Positions 7,223-15,899 are shown, counted from the first letter of the stretch. The stretch: DNA of 25,960 bases from an uncultured Slackia sp. (GCA_900555495.1 USLD01000004.1:1-25960); one strand, 5' to 3'. Program-made: numbers and translations. Notes: generated from the letters alone by a model not told the origin.

Positions 7223-7997
7223 GGCGCACCTCCTCCGCGAGGCGGGAAAACGACGCGGCAACCTTGCCTTCGGGGTCGTATGCGAATACGCTTTCACCCG
7301 CAGCGGCCGCCTCCGCGGCGGAAACGGCGCGGGGCACCACGGTCTCGAAGACGCGGTACGCCTTCCCGTACTGGCCTCTGACGGTGCGTTCCACGTCCCT
7401 GGCGAGGTTGTTGCGGGAGTCGTAGAGCGTGACGAGGATGCCCTCCACGGAGAGACCGGGGTTTATCTGCCTCCTGACCCGCGCCACGGTCTTCAGGAGG
7501 CCGGTCATGCCGGATGCCGGGAGGTATTCGGCGGAAACCGGGATGAGGACGCTGTCCGCGGCGGCCAGTGCATTGATGGGGATTATTCCCAGGGTGGGCG
7601 CGCAGTCGACGATGACGTAGTCGTAGTCCGCCTTGATGGGCGAGAGCCAGGCGCCCATCATCCGCTCGCGGGACATCGCCATGAACACCGCCATCTCCAT
7701 GGCGGCGAGCTCGATGTTGGAGGGCATGAGGTCGACGCCCTCGCGGTGGCGGAGCGTCCCCGCCGCGGGGTCGTCGTCCGAGCCCTCTATCGCGGCGGAA
7801 AGGTGGGTGGCGAGGGTCGTCTCAAGCGAGTCCGGGTCCCTCCATCCGAGGGACTTCGTCAGGTCTCCCTGGGGATCGGCGTCGACGAGAAGCACCCGGC
7901 CCCCCGTCCTGGCGAGCGCGACCCCCAGGCTCAGCGCCGTGGCGGTCTTGGCCGTCCCTCCCTTCTGGTTGGCGACGACTATCGTCCTGCATGTCAT
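7215..7997 (-). CDS. parA: ParA/Soj-family partition ATPase of the mobile element
   Basis: A 260-residue deviant Walker ATPase that moves or spaces the element with its ParB. Residues 12-18 form K-G-G-T-A-K-T, the deviant Walker A with signature lysine; LLVDADPQGDLTKSL follows as Walker A', and YVIVDCAPTLG as Walker B. I start it at ATG 7997, which directly precedes MTCRTIVVANQ and has GGAGGA about 5 bases upstream; the frame is open far further upstream but that part is Arg-rich and unlike ParA. It is the first gene of parA-parB-rep and lacks an N-terminal DNA-binding extension, as in type Ib or chromosomal-like ParA. Confidence 0.93.
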   Translation of the reverse strand: MTCRTIVVANQKGGTAKTATALSLGVALARTGGRVLLVDADPQGDLTKSLGWRDPDSLETTLATHLSAAIEGSDDDPAAGTLRHREGVDLMPSNIELAAMEMAVFMAMSRERMMGAWLSPIKADYDYVIVDCAPTLGIIPINALAAADSVLIPVSAEYLPASGMTGLLKTVARVRRQINPGLSVEGILVTLYDSRNNLARDVERTVRGQYGKAYRVFETVVPRAVSAAEAAAAGESVFAYDPEGKVAASFSRLAEEVRRG

Positions 7998-8314
7998 CTT
8001 TCTTCCTCCCATCTGCGGCGCTGCCGCATCTCGGGAGGTCAGGAGGTTTCGGAATCGCAGTCGGGAGCGGGGCCTTGTCGCCCTGCGGCCTTCAGCCGAC
8101 CGCCCGCACGTTCGCGTATCTCCTTCGGGAACAATCGTCCCCATGCGGAATACGCGGTTGGAAAACGCGGGAACTGGACTGGAATTTCCAGTGTTTCTCC
8201 CGTTTCGCAAACCCATCCCACCGAAGGTGCATGAATAGAGAAAAGCCCTCTGACGTGGGATTATTTAGAAAATGAGTTTGCAAGGGAAGTTAGCGGAACG
8301 TGCCAGCCAAAACA
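7998..8314. other. Intergenic leader of the element par operon
   Basis: No gene supported. Several frames are open on both strands but only as Arg-rich sequence. The stretch holds a dyad at 8168-8202 and ends at the tRNA-Gly fragment. It probably contains the par promoter and possibly the element centromere; I see no clear -35/-10 pair. Confidence 0.5.
8168..8202. promoter_or_regulatory. Palindrome upstream of element parA (operator or centromere candidate)
   Basis: ACTGGAA-T-TTCCAGT (8178-8192) is a perfect 15-base dyad. It is flanked by CGGGA (8168-8172) and TCCCG (8198-8202), which share its exact centre at 8185. Location about 170 bases upstream of parA fits an autoregulatory operator or a parS-like site for the element ParB. 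It does not match the consensus chromosomal parS. Confidence 0.5.
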
Positions 8315-8351
8315 TTGGGAAGCTTTTGCCTTACCACTTGGCCACACCCGC
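8315..8351 (-). pseudogene. Truncated tRNA-Gly(CCC), 5' half only
   Basis: On the minus strand from 8351 the sequence reads as a tRNA 5' half: acceptor strand GCGGGTG, a D-arm GCC-AAGTGGTAA-GGC, anticodon stem strand AAAGC and loop TTCCCAA with anticodon CCC (Gly). After the loop, homology stops: the stem's other side reads TGTTT instead of GCTTT, and there is no T-arm and no CACCCGC acceptor partner downstream. This fits a tRNA gene split by integration of the element lying at lower coordinates, the native side being above 8351. No intact copy is in the window. Confidence 0.65.
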
Positions 8352-8867
8352 ATATAAGCATCGAACAGTATAGCGCATACGGACGAAGCATCGTCGACAA
8401 TCACCATATTCGCCAAAGGCATCGACTCCGCACGGAGCCGCACCTGATCGACAGCCGACCGAAAATATACCGAAAACCCCTGTTCAAGCACCGTAAAAAA
8501 CAATCCTGTACGGTTTTCCCGCCAGCAGCCAGGTACAATGAATACACGATAGAGAAAGGCGGTCCGCAAAACATTTCATTCCACAGCACCAAGACCCGAG
8601 AAGAACGGCAACGCAAGCATGAATGTCCTTTACGTACGGTCGTTCTCTTCGAATTATCGCGTTTCGTTTCCAACTGTCCTCATGAATGCAATCGAAAAAA
8701 CGCCGCCCGCGGCGTCGATGCTCGCAAAGGAGGTGGTTACAAGAGACCAAGACAACAAAGGGCGACACACGAAGCCCCGCCGTTCTGCGCGACCATTCCT
8801 CGGAACCCTGCTGAACGATAAGGGGCATCCCTCGTATCGGAACAATGCAAGCAAGGAGGTAGTGCGA
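8352..8867. other. Long leader or intergenic region before the SLH protein
   Basis: No convincing gene in about 515 bases; open frames here have improbable composition. It contains a TACAAT hexamer near 8534-8540 (possible -10 for the SLH gene, weak -35), a minus-strand terminator-like hairpin (8694-8716), and a second Shine-Dalgarno-like AAAGGAGGTGG near 8727 with no start codon at the right distance. The last resembles the real site before 8868 and may be a decayed leader copy. Confidence 0.45.
8694..8716 (-). terminator. Intrinsic terminator-like hairpin on the minus strand
   Basis: ACGCCGC (8700-8706) and GCGGCGT (8709-8715) form a perfect stem with a CC spacer. Read on the minus strand it is followed by six T residues, a classic intrinsic terminator. 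No minus-strand gene lies above it that it would serve, so it is an orphan. Confidence 0.55.
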
Positions 8868-11800
8868 ATGAAAACCACGAGAACGCGGATATGCGCGGCG
8901 CTATGCGCGGCAGCGACATTTCTTCTCCTGATGCCTGCCACGGCATTCGCGGCGACGACCATGACAGGGCAGGAATTCGTGAATTCAGCCAAAGACGGCG
9001 CCATCACGCTGGAAGACGACGTGATCCTGACCTCGACCGCCTCAATCAAACAAGACGTGACTATCAACCTCAACGGGCATACGCTAACAAACGGAACCAC
9101 CCAAACCCTAATCGAAATCAACAGCGGATCAGAGACGCTGATTGTTGGACCAGGAACCGTAACGGGAGGTGAGCAGAAGTCAACGAGCAATCTGATAACT
9201 GTAACGGGAAACTCGACCCTAACGGCCCGAGGAACCGAAAAAGCCAGGAACCTCACCATCGAAGGGTTTTTCTCAATCGATGGTGGAGGAGATATCGGAA
9301 GCACCATCGTAGCGGGGCAATTCAATGGAAAAGATGAGAGCTTTGTCACCATTGAAAATGCGATCATTGCTGGCGGAGAGTTCCATAAAGCCACCGCAAA
9401 CGGCTACAACCGAACGGCTGGTGACGCAATCCGATTCTACAGCAGCGGCATGCTGAAGGTGGACAATTCTGTAATAAGCGGAGGAAACGGCACTGCTGCA
9501 AAAAATTTGACTGGAGAATACGTCGACGGAGGTCAGACTTTCGCATCGGGCGGCATTGCCCTCAATTTGTATCGAGGAACCGTAGATGTAATCGACTCCG
9601 TAATCCAGGGAGGAAATAGCGACCTCTACAATGCTGGAGACGCTATTAATTTCGGCAATGGCACAGGCGTTGACCTCTCTATCCAGAACAGCACGATTCT
9701 CGGAGGCAACTGCATCCGTCCGAAAGGGTCGTACGGCATCGGCGGAGACGCCATAGAAATAACCCAGAATATGAGCGCCTCTAAAATCAACATCGCCTCA
9801 TCCGAGGTCAAAGGCGGCGAAGGAGGGAATAGCTGGATCGGATCAGGAGTCAGCATTAATCGAAACGATAGCGAGCCTATCGAGCTGACGGTATCGAACA
9901 GCAGTATTTCAGGAGGAGATAAAGGCAGCGGCTACGGCAACGCCATCTATGCCAAAGCATCAGACCCGCAAGCGATTCAAGTCGATATAACCGACACGAA
10001 GCTAAGCGCAAGCGATGGAGCTTACGAGGGTTCCGTAATCTATAACTATGGCAATAACGTCCCAGTCGCCGCCTCTGGATTAATCGACGTGACTAACGGA
10101 ATCTTGAAAAATACCCTCATCACCCCAGGTTCCAAGGGCGTAAAAATTATCGGGACCGAGCCAGGGGTCGCAATCGTCGGTAAAAACGATTTGACCGTCC
10201 TAAGCAACGCAGCCGTCACGCACGACGAAACGACTACCTACTTCCCCACCGCCACCGACGCCATACAAAATGCCAAGCCTGGCAGCACGGTAACCATCAC
10301 GAACGTCGATGAAAATGAGGATCTCCCTGCCCCTCCCGCAGGCGTCGAACTTGAAAACGGCACCGACAGCCCGATCCTCGTCGGAGGACAAGCCGTCGCG
10401 CCTGGGGAATCCGTCGCGAGCCATGTCGCTAAAATCGGCGACAAGGGCTACCTGTCGTTCGAAGCCGCCCTCGCCGATGCAAAGGCGAAAGACACCATCG
10501 AACTGCTCGACGGCGTCGAATCCTCCGAAGCCGTCACGGTGCCTGCCGGCGTAACGATCGACGGCAACGGACATGCCATCAGCTGCACATCCGTAATCGC
10601 TAACGGTGCATTCGTCACAGCTGGAGGCGACGGCGTCACGCTGAAAGACCTCGTTGTCAACACCAATGGCAATGCCAAACACGGCGTGCAGTTCTACTGC
10701 GTCGACGGCGGAACCCTAGACGGAGTGAGCATCAATGGCGGCAGTTACACGTCCGTCATCATCAATGGCGCGACGAATATCGATATAAGGAATTGCACGC
10801 TCACTCCCGATGCCGGCGCATACGCCCATATTGAATTCGCAATGGGCAAAAACGTGAACACCATTCCGTCCATGACGCTCCAGGGGGCCCTGTTCAAGGG
10901 GCCTGAAACGGCAGCGAAAGTCTGGATCGACAACAGCACGGTGGAAAGCATCAAGGCGGCACTTGGAAATGACACCACGATCGAGCAAGTCGTCGCCCAT
11001 ATAAAGGAGCGGATCGACAACAACGACGCGGCCGGTCTCGATATCGCGATTCAGACCAAACCCGACTCCATTGAGAGCATCGTCGTGGGAGGATACGTCC
11101 CGCCCGCACCCGAGCATAAATACGCCGTCACCATCGCCCCTGTCGAAAACGGCACTGTCGCGGCCGATCCCGAAAATGCCGCCGCCGGTGAAACCGTCGT
11201 GATCGTCGCGGCGCCCGCAGAGGGATTTTTGTTCGAATCCATAGCGGTCAAGGACGCCAAGGGCGCACTCGTCGAAACCATCGCAAAAGACAAGAATTCC
11301 TTCACCTTCGAGATGCCCGCTTCCGATGTGACGGTGACCGTTACGTTCGCCTGCGACGGCGGAACATCGTGCCCGAGCCACATCTTCCCTGACGTCGACC
11401 GCGCCAAGTGGTATCACGTCGCAATAGACTGGGCAGTATCCAATAAGGTTATGAACGGCTTCGAATCCGGCGACCTTGCCGGGCTGTTCGGACCCGAAAT
11501 GAATCTCACGCGCGCCCAGATGGTTCAGATTCTGTGGAACCTCGAAGGCAAGCCCGCAGCAACGCTCGCTTCCTCCTTCTCCGACGTCTCGCAGGATGAT
11601 TGGTTCTACGGCGCGATTGCATGGGCCGTCTCCGAAGGCATCTACGAAGGCTACGAAGGCTCCGACCTCTTCGGACCGAACGACTCCCTGACGCGCGAAC
11701 AAGCTGCAGCCGTGCTCATGCGCTGGTCCGAGATGCAAGGCGAAGATGTGTCCGCTCGTGCGGACCTTTCCGCCTACCCCGATGCCGATGAGGTATCCGG

Positions 11801-11945
11801 CTGGGCCGTCGAATACCTGTCGTGGGCCGTCGGCGCCGATATTCTGCACGGCGTCGAAGCATCCGACGGCACGCTTCTGCTGGCCTCGCAATCTTCCGCT
11901 ACGCGCGCCGAAGCTGCGATGCTCATGATGCGTCTCGCAGCCTAA
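8868..11945 (+). CDS. Secreted beta-helix-like surface protein with three SLH domains
   Basis: A 1025-residue protein exported by Sec and held on the cell wall. Start ATG 8868 follows AAGGAGGT. Signal peptide 1-28: basic start (MKTTRTR), hydrophobic core, ATAFA cleavage site. Residues ~35-400 carry imperfect repeats of about 32-43 residues marked by S-x-I-x-G-G (Gly-Gly near 169, 205, 248, 279, 316 and 349) with G-D-A-I segments, as in right-handed beta-helix adhesins or autotransporter-like passengers. A second run of beta-strand repeats (about 500-680) has pectate-lyase-like N-G-x-x-I turns. An Ig/InlB-repeat-like domain (~750-830) precedes three SLH domains (about 838-893, 903-958, 966-1025), the third degenerate. 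The target of the beta-helix part is unknown; adhesion or glycan binding is a guess. It is AT-richer than the par/rep module. Confidence 0.88.
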   Translation: MKTTRTRICAALCAAATFLLLMPATAFAATTMTGQEFVNSAKDGAITLEDDVILTSTASIKQDVTINLNGHTLTNGTTQTLIEINSGSETLIVGPGTVTGGEQKSTSNLITVTGNSTLTARGTEKARNLTIEGFFSIDGGGDIGSTIVAGQFNGKDESFVTIENAIIAGGEFHKATANGYNRTAGDAIRFYSSGMLKVDNSVISGGNGTAAKNLTGEYVDGGQTFASGGIALNLYRGTVDVIDSVIQGGNSDLYNAGDAINFGNGTGVDLSIQNSTILGGNCIRPKGSYGIGGDAIEITQNMSASKINIASSEVKGGEGGNSWIGSGVSINRNDSEPIELTVSNSSISGGDKGSGYGNAIYAKASDPQAIQVDITDTKLSASDGAYEGSVIYNYGNNVPVAASGLIDVTNGILKNTLITPGSKGVKIIGTEPGVAIVGKNDLTVLSNAAVTHDETTTYFPTATDAIQNAKPGSTVTITNVDENEDLPAPPAGVELENGTDSPILVGGQAVAPGESVASHVAKIGDKGYLSFEAALADAKAKDTIELLDGVESSEAVTVPAGVTIDGNGHAISCTSVIANGAFVTAGGDGVTLKDLVVNTNGNAKHGVQFYCVDGGTLDGVSINGGSYTSVIINGATNIDIRNCTLTPDAGAYAHIEFAMGKNVNTIPSMTLQGALFKGPETAAKVWIDNSTVESIKAALGNDTTIEQVVAHIKERIDNNDAAGLDIAIQTKPDSIESIVVGGYVPPAPEHKYAVTIAPVENGTVAADPENAAAGETVVIVAAPAEGFLFESIAVKDAKGALVETIAKDKNSFTFEMPASDVTVTVTFACDGGTSCPSHIFPDVDRAKWYHVAIDWAVSNKVMNGFESGDLAGLFGPEMNLTRAQMVQILWNLEGKPAATLASSFSDVSQDDWFYGAIAWAVSEGIYEGYEGSDLFGPNDSLTREQAAAVLMRWSEMQGEDVSARADLSAYPDADEVSGWAVEYLSWAVGADILHGVEASDGTLLLASQSSATRAEAAMLMMRLAA

Positions 11946-11984
11946 CAGCATTGGACGAACTCGTTCCGGCCTGTTAGAACTCAT

Positions 11985-12014
11985 GAAAAAGCTCTGCTTC
12001 GGCGGAGCTTTTTC
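11985..12014. terminator. Terminator after the SLH protein gene
   Basis: GAAAAAGCTC (11985-11994) pairs perfectly with GAGCTTTTTC (12005-12014) around a TGC-TTCG-GCG loop, the UUCG tetraloop type. It lies 39 bases after the stop and is symmetrical enough to act both ways. Confidence 0.9.
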
Positions 12015-12115
12015 ATTCGGTGCCGATTTCGCCGGTTGCCCATAAAAAACGGGCATCGACTCGCGTCAACGCCCGAAATCGAACGAACCCTCAACCCTAT
12101 AGGGCAGAAACGCAA

Positions 12116-12143
12116 CGCGGCCCCCCTCTTTTGGGGAGCCGCG
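12116..12143 (-). terminator. Hairpin downstream of the double-CxxC gene
   Basis: A GC-rich stem (CGCGGCCCCC against GGGGAGCCGCG, with one bulge) starts about 10 bases after the minus-strand stop at 12154. The T-tract after it is weak, so termination strength is uncertain. Confidence 0.5.
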
Positions 12144-12153
12144 CCGATAGAAG

Positions 12154-12303
12154 CTATTTTGCAGCTCCGATACGGCAAATCGTAGTGCCGCAATCGGGAC
12201 ATTTGCCTTTGGTGATCGGCTTGCCGTTCTTGGTCGTGCCCTCGACGGGATCCTGCATGACCTTCTTAGCCTTGCATTTCACGCAGTATGCCTCGATCGC
12301 CAT
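12154..12303 (-). CDS. Small double-CxxC zinc-ribbon protein, DUF5679-like
   Basis: A 49-residue protein with C7-V-K-C10 and C35-P-D-C38 pairs (plus C43), which should bind one zinc in a ribbon. The intervening K-x-G-K-P-I-T-K-G turn and the start MAIEAYC-V-K-C match the small DUF5679 family found in Actinobacteria and Chloroflexi. ATG 12303 is preceded by GGAGG. Function is unknown; small zinc ribbons of this type often relate to nucleic acids or ribosomes, but nothing here shows it. It is a single-gene unit with two short hairpins in its leader (12325-12336 and 12345-12361). Confidence 0.85.
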   Translation of the reverse strand: MAIEAYCVKCKAKKVMQDPVEGTTKNGKPITKGKCPDCGTTICRIGAAK

Positions 12304-12430
12304 TGTTACCTCCAAACTTCAGATGGGAGAACTCCCAGATAAACGGGCCGTTATGCGGCCCTCGCATTCTCAATGATAGCGTACTTGCCGGCTCGGGGCG
12401 GCGATTCTCCCCGTTGTTCTTCCGATGTTC

Positions 12431-12468
12431 ACGCAAAGGGCCGCGCTACAATGCGCGGCCCTTTGCGT
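12431..12468 (-). terminator. Strong 16-bp hairpin after the M28-like gene
   Basis: ACGCAAAGGGCCGCGC (12431-12446) and its exact complement (12453-12468) enclose a 6-base loop, 2 bases after the minus-strand stop at 12471. There is no T-run, yet position and stem length make it the end of the dinG-to-M28 transcript. Confidence 0.8.
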
Positions 12469-12470
12469 CG

Positions 12471-15400
12471 TTAGATGTTCTTCAGCAGCTCGATAACCAT
12501 GTCGGCGCTGCGATCGAGAGCGTCGGGGTCGATGTTCTCGATGATGTCGTCGGCCTCTCCGTAACGGGCCGGCTTGTTGCCGTCCATGCCGACGAGCGTC
12601 ATCGCCTGCATGCGATGCTTCTGAGCGTAGCTCGCGGCGCTCTCGCGCCAGTCGATCCTGCTCGCCAAGATGCTGACGCCCGATGCCTGAGACGCCTTGC
12701 GCACGAAACGCTTCATGCGCGGAGAGCACGAAGCCTGCCTCAGCTCGCCTTCTTTCTCCAAGTACGAGAGCGTGCCCGCACCGAGCGATTCGAGGTTCAC
12801 GATCACCGCGCCGCGCATGTCGGAAGCATGCTCCGCCAGGAACGCCTTTATGCCGCCGTTGCCGGCAAGTTCCGATCCGAGCGCGACGAACCATACCTCG
12901 GTATTGATGTCGCCCGCCGCGAAGGAATAGATCTGCTGCATATCCTCCTCGTACGGGTCGTCTTCGGCGACGGGCTTTTCGCCCTTCGCCTCGGCGGCGG
13001 CATTGGCTGCAGCAAGCGCCGCGGCGAAGGCGTCATGAGACACCGCAGGAGCGCTCAAGCGAGCTCGACCTTCGTGGGATCCGCCCTCGCCCTCTTCGTC
13101 CTCGTTGCGCGGCAAACGCGCCTTGATGCCGTCGAACGCGCCGCCCTGCCAATCGTCATCCTCGTTGCGGAAGCTCTCCCAGCTACCGCGAGCCTTGCCG
13201 GCAGAACGGGCGTCGAAGTTCTCATCGACATCGAGCCACTCGTGAGCGCTCTGCTCCTCGTCTTTCTTCTTGCGGCGGAACTTGCCGAAGAAACGACCGA
13301 CACGGGACTGCGGCATCTCCACATAACCGGGACCCGCGAAAGCTCCCGTTTCCGTGAACTCTTCCTCGAACACCGAGTCGTCGGCATCGTCCACGTAGAC
13401 ATCCTCGGGATCCACGTTCTCGATCAGCTCGTCTCCCACGGGTTCGGCGCCGATAGCGCCGACGGGAGCGAACGAACCTGTCAGGCTGACGCTCGTATTC
13501 TGAGTCTGGGGCGCGTCGATGCGTGCGAAAGACCCCGTGGCGCCGGACGGACCGTCGATGGAAGGCAGGCTGATGGACAGAAGGTCCTTGGCCGCCTCTT
13601 CGCCCTTCGATTCAGCGGCGCTCGCCAAAGGAGCGCGCTGACGAAGCTCTTCGAACGAAACAGGCCTCGGATCGGGAGTCTGCATAGCGGGCAGCGTGAT
13701 GTTGGGAAGATCGACGACGGGGACGCGCGCCTCGATGATGCGGTCGGCCTGCTTCTGCGCAGGAGCGACGGGAGCGGGCTGAGGCGCTGCGGCGGGCTGG
13801 ACCGGCATGACCGCCGTCGATGCCGCGGCCACAGGCGTTACGGACGCGGTCTCCGCGACCTCCCTAACGGCGCCCTCGACAGGAATCGACGTCACCTCGG
13901 CAGACGACGCCACCGGAACGGCCTCCTCGATGGAAACCTCCATGTCCTTGACCTCGTCGGCCGTCAACGTCACCACGGAACGCTCCTTGCGGGCGCGGTC
14001 CATCATCTCCTGAGAGCGGTCTTCGGGCTCTTTGTAATACATCATCTGAGGCGAAACGGGCACGGCGGCATCGACGGGAGCCGCATCGGCCTCGACAGGC
14101 TGCGCCTGCTCGGCAATGATGACAGGAACGGCGGCGGTCGCTTCGGAGGCGGCAGCTTCCTCGACAGGAGCCTCGACGGAAGCAGGAGCATCGGAGGCCG
14201 AAACGGCCTCTACAGGCTCGGATGCCACCTCGGAGGCAGCGGCACGCAACGCCTCGAGGTCGAGCGCGCCGGCATCGGACACCGCAGGCATGGCGGTGGT
14301 GGCTCCTGCCTCAGAATCTTCCGCAGACTGAACCGCCTCGGAAGCGGCGGGCGCAGAATCGCCCTGCTGACCGACCGAAAGACCCTGCACCGAAGCATCG
14401 GGGGCCTTTTGCTCGGAAACGTGCTGCTCGGATTCAGCCTCCTCGACCGCAGCCAGAACCTCTCCTTGAGCATCCTGCTCGACAGGCTCGACGGCGGTAG
14501 AATCATCCTCGACGGCGGCCCGCTGCTCGGATCCGGACTCGACGGCGAAATCGTCTTCGTACGGAACCTGTTCGACGGAACCGGGAATCTCCTGAATCTC
14601 GATAGGCTCGTCTTCGGGCATGACCTCTTCTTCGACGACGCGGCGCTCATCGGGGAAATCGGCATAACGGGAACGATAGGAAGACTCGCTCTTGCCCAGT
14701 AGCGGCTCGCTCTTGCGGGCCTTCTCGGTAGCTTTGAGGTACCGCTCGGGAACGGTGGGCGTCGGCTTCGCCTTCGCGGCCTCGGCGGCCAGGCGCATCT
14801 CTTCCTCGAGACGGGCGCGTTCTTCGGCTTCCGCTTCGGCGGCCAGGCGGTCGGCCTCTTCCTGCTCGCGGCGCGCAGCTTCGGCGGCTTCGGCAGCTTC
14901 ATGCAGCTCGGCGGCCTTCGCAGCGGCGGCGGCGAGCGTTTCGATCGGAGCGCTCGTCAAGGCGCTGCGCGTTTCCTTACGCATGCGGCTAAGCTCCTCG
15001 GCAGAGGGACCCTCGGAAAGAAGCTCGTCGTTCATGTAAGCCTGATCGCCGGCATCGCCCGCGCCGTGCTCGTACGAAAGAGTTGCTCCATCAGGCACGA
15101 CGCCGGCAGCGCGAGCCGTCTCCTCGTCATGCATGACGCCTTCGGGGAACGGCTCGCCCGAAGCCTCGCCGCTTCCGATGCGGCGCGCAACCTCGAGCAT
15201 AACGGCGATGCCCGACGCATTGGAGTTGGCTCCCTCGTTGTATGCCGACGCTTTCTCGAGAGCGATAAACGCCGCGGGGACGACCACGGCAACAAGAAGA
15301 ATCACGGCGATGACCAGGCATGCAGTCGCACCGACGCCTTCGCCGGCGAAGGCGAACTGGCGGATAAGCAGCACGACAGGCAGCAAGCACATGGAAACGA

Positions 15401-15899
15401 TCGCCGCGTACTGCATCGGGCGTTTAATGGAAGGAAGGAATCCCGCCAGGTCGTGGCGTACCTTTCCGCTGTCGTAATTCGCCACCAGGATGACCTTGCG
15501 TCGACGCGCCCCCGCGCCATCGGGATCGTGCGAAGGCTCGTACTTCGCGACGACGTTCTGGCTCACGCCCTTCATGAAAAGCTGAGACAGAATGGGCTTG
15601 TCGAAGCTTTCGGCCACGAACACGGCCGCCGAAAGCACCGACGCAACGACGGCCGGAATGACGGCTATGGGAAGGAACAGGCCCAGCAAAACCGCGACGA
15701 TCGTCACGATGTAGCAAATAAGCTTGGGCATGTCCGCATTCGAACTGCACGTGAAGTCTTCGATGTTCACCGGAAGATGCGTTTCCTTTTGGAAACGCTC
15801 GGTTATATAAAGAGCCGCCTGCTGCTCCTCTTCGGTACCCGCGGGGCGCGGACCGATCTCTTGGGAGAGATAGGCGATATGGTCGATAGGTTTGCTCAT
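12471..15899 (-). CDS. Membrane protein with split, degenerate M28-peptidase-like domain and long disordered insertion
   Basis: A 1142-residue protein from ATG 15899 (MSKPIDHIAYL), chosen over GTG 15926 because an AGAAGG site precedes it. Residues 1-60 and ~130-240 carry the N-terminal half of an M28 aminopeptidase fold (IGPRPAGTEEE, VILVANYDS, NEGANSNASGIAVMLEVARR), interleaved with about four membrane segments (60-96, 163-180, 190-216). Residues ~245-985 are Ala/Glu/Pro/Ser-rich and apparently disordered, with coiled-coil stretches. The C-terminal half of the fold returns at ~990 (VWFVALGSELAGNGG, VNLESLG, DDIIENIDPDAL). Expected zinc ligands are replaced: H by N141, D by S226, E of the EE pair by L, D by E in N-L-E, and the final H is absent. 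A non-catalytic role is inferred. Last gene of the dinG cluster, 59 bases after the previous stop. Confidence 0.8.
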   Translation of the reverse strand: MSKPIDHIAYLSQEIGPRPAGTEEEQQAALYITERFQKETHLPVNIEDFTCSSNADMPKLICYIVTIVAVLLGLFLPIAVIPAVVASVLSAAVFVAESFDKPILSQLFMKGVSQNVVAKYEPSHDPDGAGARRRKVILVANYDSGKVRHDLAGFLPSIKRPMQYAAIVSMCLLPVVLLIRQFAFAGEGVGATACLVIAVILLVAVVVPAAFIALEKASAYNEGANSNASGIAVMLEVARRIGSGEASGEPFPEGVMHDEETARAAGVVPDGATLSYEHGAGDAGDQAYMNDELLSEGPSAEELSRMRKETRSALTSAPIETLAAAAAKAAELHEAAEAAEAARREQEEADRLAAEAEAEERARLEEEMRLAAEAAKAKPTPTVPERYLKATEKARKSEPLLGKSESSYRSRYADFPDERRVVEEEVMPEDEPIEIQEIPGSVEQVPYEDDFAVESGSEQRAAVEDDSTAVEPVEQDAQGEVLAAVEEAESEQHVSEQKAPDASVQGLSVGQQGDSAPAASEAVQSAEDSEAGATTAMPAVSDAGALDLEALRAAASEVASEPVEAVSASDAPASVEAPVEEAAASEATAAVPVIIAEQAQPVEADAAPVDAAVPVSPQMMYYKEPEDRSQEMMDRARKERSVVTLTADEVKDMEVSIEEAVPVASSAEVTSIPVEGAVREVAETASVTPVAAASTAVMPVQPAAAPQPAPVAPAQKQADRIIEARVPVVDLPNITLPAMQTPDPRPVSFEELRQRAPLASAAESKGEEAAKDLLSISLPSIDGPSGATGSFARIDAPQTQNTSVSLTGSFAPVGAIGAEPVGDELIENVDPEDVYVDDADDSVFEEEFTETGAFAGPGYVEMPQSRVGRFFGKFRRKKKDEEQSAHEWLDVDENFDARSAGKARGSWESFRNEDDDWQGGAFDGIKARLPRNEDEEGEGGSHEGRARLSAPAVSHDAFAAALAAANAAAEAKGEKPVAEDDPYEEDMQQIYSFAAGDINTEVWFVALGSELAGNGGIKAFLAEHASDMRGAVIVNLESLGAGTLSYLEKEGELRQASCSPRMKRFVRKASQASGVSILASRIDWRESAASYAQKHRMQAMTLVGMDGNKPARYGEADDIIENIDPDALDRSADMVIELLKNI

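Noticed and set aside
7998..8216. Longer start for the element ParA
   Set aside because: The added 73 residues are Arg-rich and unlike ParA; a good ribosome site precedes ATG 7997.
8725..8740. Minus-strand CCACCTCCTTT resembling the 3' end of 16S rRNA
   Set aside because: Flanking sequence does not match 16S rRNA; it is the complement of a ribosome-site-like sequence.
8300..8821. 173-codon open frame on the plus strand
   Set aside because: Composition is improbable, it begins over the tRNA fragment, and it has no ribosome site.
8619..8867. Upstream extension of the SLH protein
   Set aside because: Would bury the signal peptide 83 residues in; the ATG at 8868 has AAGGAGGT.
12288..14702. 804-codon open frame on the plus strand
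   Set aside because: Antisense to the Ala/Glu-rich insertion of the M28-like gene; composition (Arg/Gly/His-rich) and lack of any ribosome site mark it as a shadow.
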